NCBI GenBank assembly: GCA_016763875.1
Contig: JAESSZ010000213.1
Span: forward strand, 1 to 8,157
Reading direction: 5' to 3'
Origin: Nannocystaceae bacterium
GTDB lineage: Bacteria > Myxococcota_A > Polyangia > Nannocystales > Nannocystaceae
DNA: 8,157 nt
The notes beneath the pieces were generated by a model that saw nothing but the letters and a program-made list of their open reading frames with translations, was not told the DNA's origin and ran no database searches. Made by a program: the position numbers and the translations under genes. Of this stretch, positions 5,144 to 8,157 are shown piece by piece. Every line of letters begins with the position of its first letter. The stretch's first letter is position 1.

Positions 5144-7846
5144 ATGACGAAGAACGACTTGATCAGCCGAGCATTGGAGCTTCCTAGCGGCGCCGTGTTC
5201 CGCCGCTGTGCGCTCCAAGTGAATCCGCACAGCTACCGCGAGACCTTCAGAGGGCAGGCCAACGATGGCACCGAGAGTGACTACGCGCGCGCGATCGTCG
5301 ACAAGGCCGTTGCCCTTGACATCACCATACTGGCGATCACCGACCACAACAGTGTTAGCGGCATACCCGCGTTCCGTGCTGCGGCCGAGATGCACGACGT
5401 GCACATCTTCCCCGGATTTGAGCTCTCCTCGAGCGAGGGGATCCACGTGCTCTGCATCTATCCGCCCGAGACTGAACAGGGCGTGCTCGAGCGCTACCTG
5501 GGAGGGTTCGGAATCAACGAGACAACCCCCTCTAGTGTGCTTGCGAACGTAACGTTCAGTGAACTCCTTGCCAAAGTCCGTGAGAATGGTGGCGTGGCCA
5601 TCGCGGCTCACGTGACGGGTTCTTGTGGACTCCTCGATAAACTGACGGGACAGCCTCGCATCAACGCCTGGCGCGACGAGAACCTTCTCGCCATCCAGAT
5701 CCCTGGCTCGGTCAAAGACCTCAAGCAAGGCATCCGACCGATCGTCGAAAACACCAACCCAGACTACAAGCGTCCCCACGCTCCCGACGGCGGACTCGCT
5801 ATCGCCGTTGTCAACGCCAAGGACATCGCCAAGCCGGACGACCTCGACGACCGTTCTTCAACCTGTTTGATCAAGATGTCAGAGGTCTCGATCGAAGGTC
5901 TACGCCAAGCGTTCCTCGACCCCGGCTCACGCATTCGGCTCAACCCGAAAGAAGAACAAGAAGAAGAAAAGCACGCTGAGTTGGTCGCGATCACTTGGGA
6001 GACGAGCGGTTTTCTTCAGGCGGCCGCGATCCATTTCAACCGCAACCTCAACGTGCTGGTCGGAGGTCGCGGGACCGGAAAATCGACGGTCGTGGAGAGC
6101 ATTCGAGCCGTCCTCGGACTCAACCCGGTTGGTGACGAAGCCCGCAAGGCCCATGAGGGCATCGTCCGCCACGTCCTGCGCAGCGGGACCAAGATCTCGC
6201 TGCTCGTGCGTGTCCACCGGCCCTCGACCCGTACGTACGTCATCGAGAGGACCCTTCCCAACCCTCCGATCGTCCGAACGGAGTCCGGAGAAGTTCTGGA
6301 TCTGGATCCCCAGGATGTACTCCCACAAGTCGAAGTCTTTGGTCAGCACGAGATCTCGGAGCTAGCCAAGAGCGGAGAAAATCTCACTCGCCTTCTCGAC
6401 CGCTTCGTCGAGCGTGATGACTCCGCGCCTCGCCGTAAGAGCAACCTCCTGCGCGAACTTGAGAACAACCGCAGGAGCCTCTTGGACACACGCGCAGAGC
6501 TTGCGCAGATCGACGAACGTCTCGCCGCGCTCCCCAGTCTTGAGGAAACGCTGACGCAATTCCGCGAAGTGGGACTTGAGGAAAAACTGAAAGAGCAGAG
6601 TCTTCTCGTCCGAGAGGAACGGCTGCTCGCAGCGCTGCCCGATCGCATCGCATTCGTGCAGAAATGTGCCGAAGTTCTCCGGCGTGAGTCGCCAATCGAC
6701 CGGGCATTCGTTTCAACCAAGGCACTCGAAGATCTACCGGGAAAATCGATTCTCGGAGATCTCGACGGCATACTTCTGCAACTCGATCAAGACGTTGCCG
6801 CTATCGCCGAAGATCTCGAAACCGCCCTGAACAACGCCAACAAGGGGATCACCACCGTCAAGCGTCGGTGGGCCAACCGCAGGCAGGAGGTGCAAGACGC
6901 CTACGAAAAAATCCTGCGCGAACTCCAAAAATCACGCATCGATGGTGAAGCGTTCATACGACTGCAACGGCAAATCGAAGACTTGAAGCCGCTGGGGGCC
7001 CGACAGACGTTGCTGCGACGGTCCGACAAAGAACTCCGAGATCGGCGACGTAACCTGCTCGCCGATTGGGGTGATCTCAACACCAACGAGTTCCAACTGC
7101 TGGCGAGTGCCGCGAAGCGTGTCAGCAACAAGCTCCGCAATCGCGTCGATGTACAGGTCGCCGCGGAAGGCAACCGAGAGCCCCTGTACAAGCTTCTCAA
7201 GGCGAAGATTCAGGGATTTGGCGATGCCGCGATCGCAAAAATTGACTCGATCAAAAGTCTCTCGATCTCTGGCTTTGCGAAGGCCTGCAACCAGGGTCCT
7301 GATGCGCTACGCGTCGATTTCGGGCTGACGCCAGCGTTGGCAAGGAAGGCCGCAGATGCACCCGAAGAAGTACTCATGCAGATCGAGGAACTGCACCTGC
7401 TGCCGACGACATCGATCCGCCTGAACACGGCAGCCTCCGATGAGCCACCATCCTGGCACGAACTTGACGCACTCTCGACTGGGCAGAAGGCGACCGCCGT
7501 ACTGCTGCTGCTCTTGCTTGAGTCGGACGCACCTTTGGTCGTGGATCAACCCGAAGATGATCTAGACAACCGTTTCATAACGGAGGGTATCGTTCCGCGC
7601 ATGCGAGACGAGAAGCAACGCCGTCAGTTCATTTTCACGACGCACAACGCGAACATCCCGGTCCTGGGAGATGCTGAACTGATCGTCGGACTTTCCGCGA
7701 TCGGCGAAGCAAAAGACGGGCACGTTCGCATGGACCCTGCGTCGATGGGCGCCATCGATTCTCAGCCGGTAAGAGAGTTGGTGGAGGAAATCCTCGAAGG
7801 CGGCAAAGAAGCCTTCGAGCGGCGTCGCCGGAAGTACGGATTCTGA
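5144..7846 (+). CDS. PHP domain-SMC/Rad50-like ABC ATPase fusion (TrlF-like architecture)
   Basis: This 900-residue protein has two modules. Residues about 20-265 are PHP-like: ITDHNS at 65-70 (Asp67, His68), PGFELS at 90-95 (Glu93), GIHVL at 99-103 (His101), AAHV at 154-157 (His156), and the closing IKMSEVSIEGLRQAFLDP at 243-260. The usual first HxH is missing (LQVNPHSY at 24-31), and NAKD at 224-227 stands where SDAH is expected. Residues about 285-900 form an ABC/SMC-type ATPase: Walker A GGRGTGKST at 307-315, Q-loop-like VFGQHEISEL at 398-407, charged coiled-coil arms at about 428-680, signature-like LSTGQKA at 777-783, Walker B VVDQPEDDLD ending at Asp808 with Asp801, and an H-loop TTHN with His834. 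The architecture matches TrlF-type PHP-ATPases, which occur in accessory and defence-like loci. By inference it senses or remodels nucleic acid using ATP; the PHP part may be a phosphoesterase or a degenerate binding domain. A candidate AlbA_2 partner gene follows 9 bp later. Codons ending in A are more frequent than in upstream genes, hinting at transfer. Confidence 0.9.
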   Translation: MTKNDLISRALELPSGAVFRRCALQVNPHSYRETFRGQANDGTESDYARAIVDKAVALDITILAITDHNSVSGIPAFRAAAEMHDVHIFPGFELSSSEGIHVLCIYPPETEQGVLERYLGGFGINETTPSSVLANVTFSELLAKVRENGGVAIAAHVTGSCGLLDKLTGQPRINAWRDENLLAIQIPGSVKDLKQGIRPIVENTNPDYKRPHAPDGGLAIAVVNAKDIAKPDDLDDRSSTCLIKMSEVSIEGLRQAFLDPGSRIRLNPKEEQEEEKHAELVAITWETSGFLQAAAIHFNRNLNVLVGGRGTGKSTVVESIRAVLGLNPVGDEARKAHEGIVRHVLRSGTKISLLVRVHRPSTRTYVIERTLPNPPIVRTESGEVLDLDPQDVLPQVEVFGQHEISELAKSGENLTRLLDRFVERDDSAPRRKSNLLRELENNRRSLLDTRAELAQIDERLAALPSLEETLTQFREVGLEEKLKEQSLLVREERLLAALPDRIAFVQKCAEVLRRESPIDRAFVSTKALEDLPGKSILGDLDGILLQLDQDVAAIAEDLETALNNANKGITTVKRRWANRRQEVQDAYEKILRELQKSRIDGEAFIRLQRQIEDLKPLGARQTLLRRSDKELRDRRRNLLADWGDLNTNEFQLLASAAKRVSNKLRNRVDVQVAAEGNREPLYKLLKAKIQGFGDAAIAKIDSIKSLSISGFAKACNQGPDALRVDFGLTPALARKAADAPEEVLMQIEELHLLPTTSIRLNTAASDEPPSWHELDALSTGQKATAVLLLLLLESDAPLVVDQPEDDLDNRFITEGIVPRMRDEKQRRQFIFTTHNANIPVLGDAELIVGLSAIGEAKDGHVRMDPASMGAIDSQPVRELVEEILEGGKEAFERRRRKYGF

Positions 7847-7849
7847 GGA
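7845..7849 (+). promoter_or_regulatory. Ribosome binding site of the AlbA_2 gene, overlapping the ATPase stop
   Basis: GAGGA overlaps the TGA stop of the ATPase gene and lies 6 bases before ATG 7856. This arrangement favours translational coupling and a fixed ratio of the two proteins. Confidence 0.7.
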
Positions 7850-7855
7850 TCAACC

Positions 7856-8157
7856 ATGATTCGAAGCGAACTTACAGCTCTCTTGCGCAACGGTGAGGAC
7901 TCAACGGTCGAGTTCAAGCGCGACGACGTACAGAACCACGACCTTGCCAAGGAGCTGGTCGCCTTTCTCAACCTTGAAGGAGGCACGATCTTACTTGGGG
8001 TTGAGGACGACGGCATCATCTCAGGAACAACGCGCGATCGGCTCGAAGAGTGGACGAGTGAGCTCTGCCGTACCAAGATCGAACCGCCTATCGTTCCCCT
8101 GCTCTCATGGGTGCGCGACGCCGAACCAGGGCGAGACGTTCTCGCGGTACGGGTCAC
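7856..8157 (+). CDS. AlbA_2 (Schlafen-type) putative nucleic-acid-binding protein, 3' partial
   Basis: The frame starts at ATG 7856 and is open to the window edge; 100 residues are visible. The N-terminal pattern is that of the AlbA_2 domain (PF04326): STVEFKR at 16-22 with the conserved Glu19 and Lys21, LAKELVAFLNLEGGTILLGV at 30-49, then EDDGIISG at 50-57. A helix of DRLEEWTSEL type and a following strand (PPIVPLLSWV) complete the expected alpha/beta fold. AlbA_2 domains are found in Schlafen-like proteins and in many bacterial proteins with further C-terminal ATPase or winged-helix domains; those parts would lie beyond the edge. Some Schlafen relatives cut tRNA or rRNA, so RNA binding or cleavage is a reasonable but unproven inference. 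It is the second gene of the operon, 9 bp after the PHP-ATPase, with a strong ribosome binding site inside the preceding stop region. Confidence 0.85.
   Translation, partial: MIRSELTALLRNGEDSTVEFKRDDVQNHDLAKELVAFLNLEGGTILLGVEDDGIISGTTRDRLEEWTSELCRTKIEPPIVPLLSWVRDAEPGRDVLAVRV

Noticed and set aside
5087..5779. 230-codon open frame on the minus strand
   Set aside because: It is antisense to the PHP domain coding region, where the plus strand shows conserved motifs.

Overview
The window looks like a chromosomal piece of a high-GC Myxococcota-type bacterium. A Nannocystaceae/Polyangia-like origin is an inference. It rests on three things: a secreted lipoprotein with a long Asp/Ser/Thr/Gly linker and a Cys-rich tail, a Pro-rich single-pass membrane protein of the kind found at the end of myxobacterial Ser/Thr kinases, and strong G/C bias at third codon positions in the first half. 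No rRNA, tRNA, CRISPR array or insertion sequence was seen.

Left part (1-3499, all + strand): the C-terminal part of a large membrane-anchored protein runs in from the left edge. A four-helix DoxX-family membrane protein overlaps its end by 7 nt. A small patatin-like phospholipase/esterase and a Cys-rich lipoprotein follow. The first two are probably co-transcribed; the patatin and lipoprotein genes follow after short gaps.

Middle part (3496-4853, - strand): a histidyl-tRNA synthetase gene (hisS) of the eukaryote-like subtype converges on the lipoprotein gene, and the two stop codons overlap. As given, its reading frame is broken by an apparent one-base deletion near 4590. Everything on either side of that point is well conserved.

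Right part (5144-8157, + strand): after a 290-bp divergent gap comes a compact operon of accessory character. A 900-residue protein has an N-terminal PHP phosphoesterase-like domain fused to an SMC/Rad50-type ABC ATPase with coiled-coil arms. Nine bases later begins a gene for an AlbA_2 (Schlafen-type) putative nucleic-acid-binding protein, cut by the window edge. This pairing is the most interesting item in the window and looks like a defence-type system, with the ATPase as possible sensor and the AlbA_2 protein as possible RNA-directed partner. The PHP domain lacks several canonical metal ligands. The operon's base composition is visibly more A-rich than its neighbours, which fits horizontal acquisition. 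The operon continues past the right edge, so the full gene set cannot be judged here.
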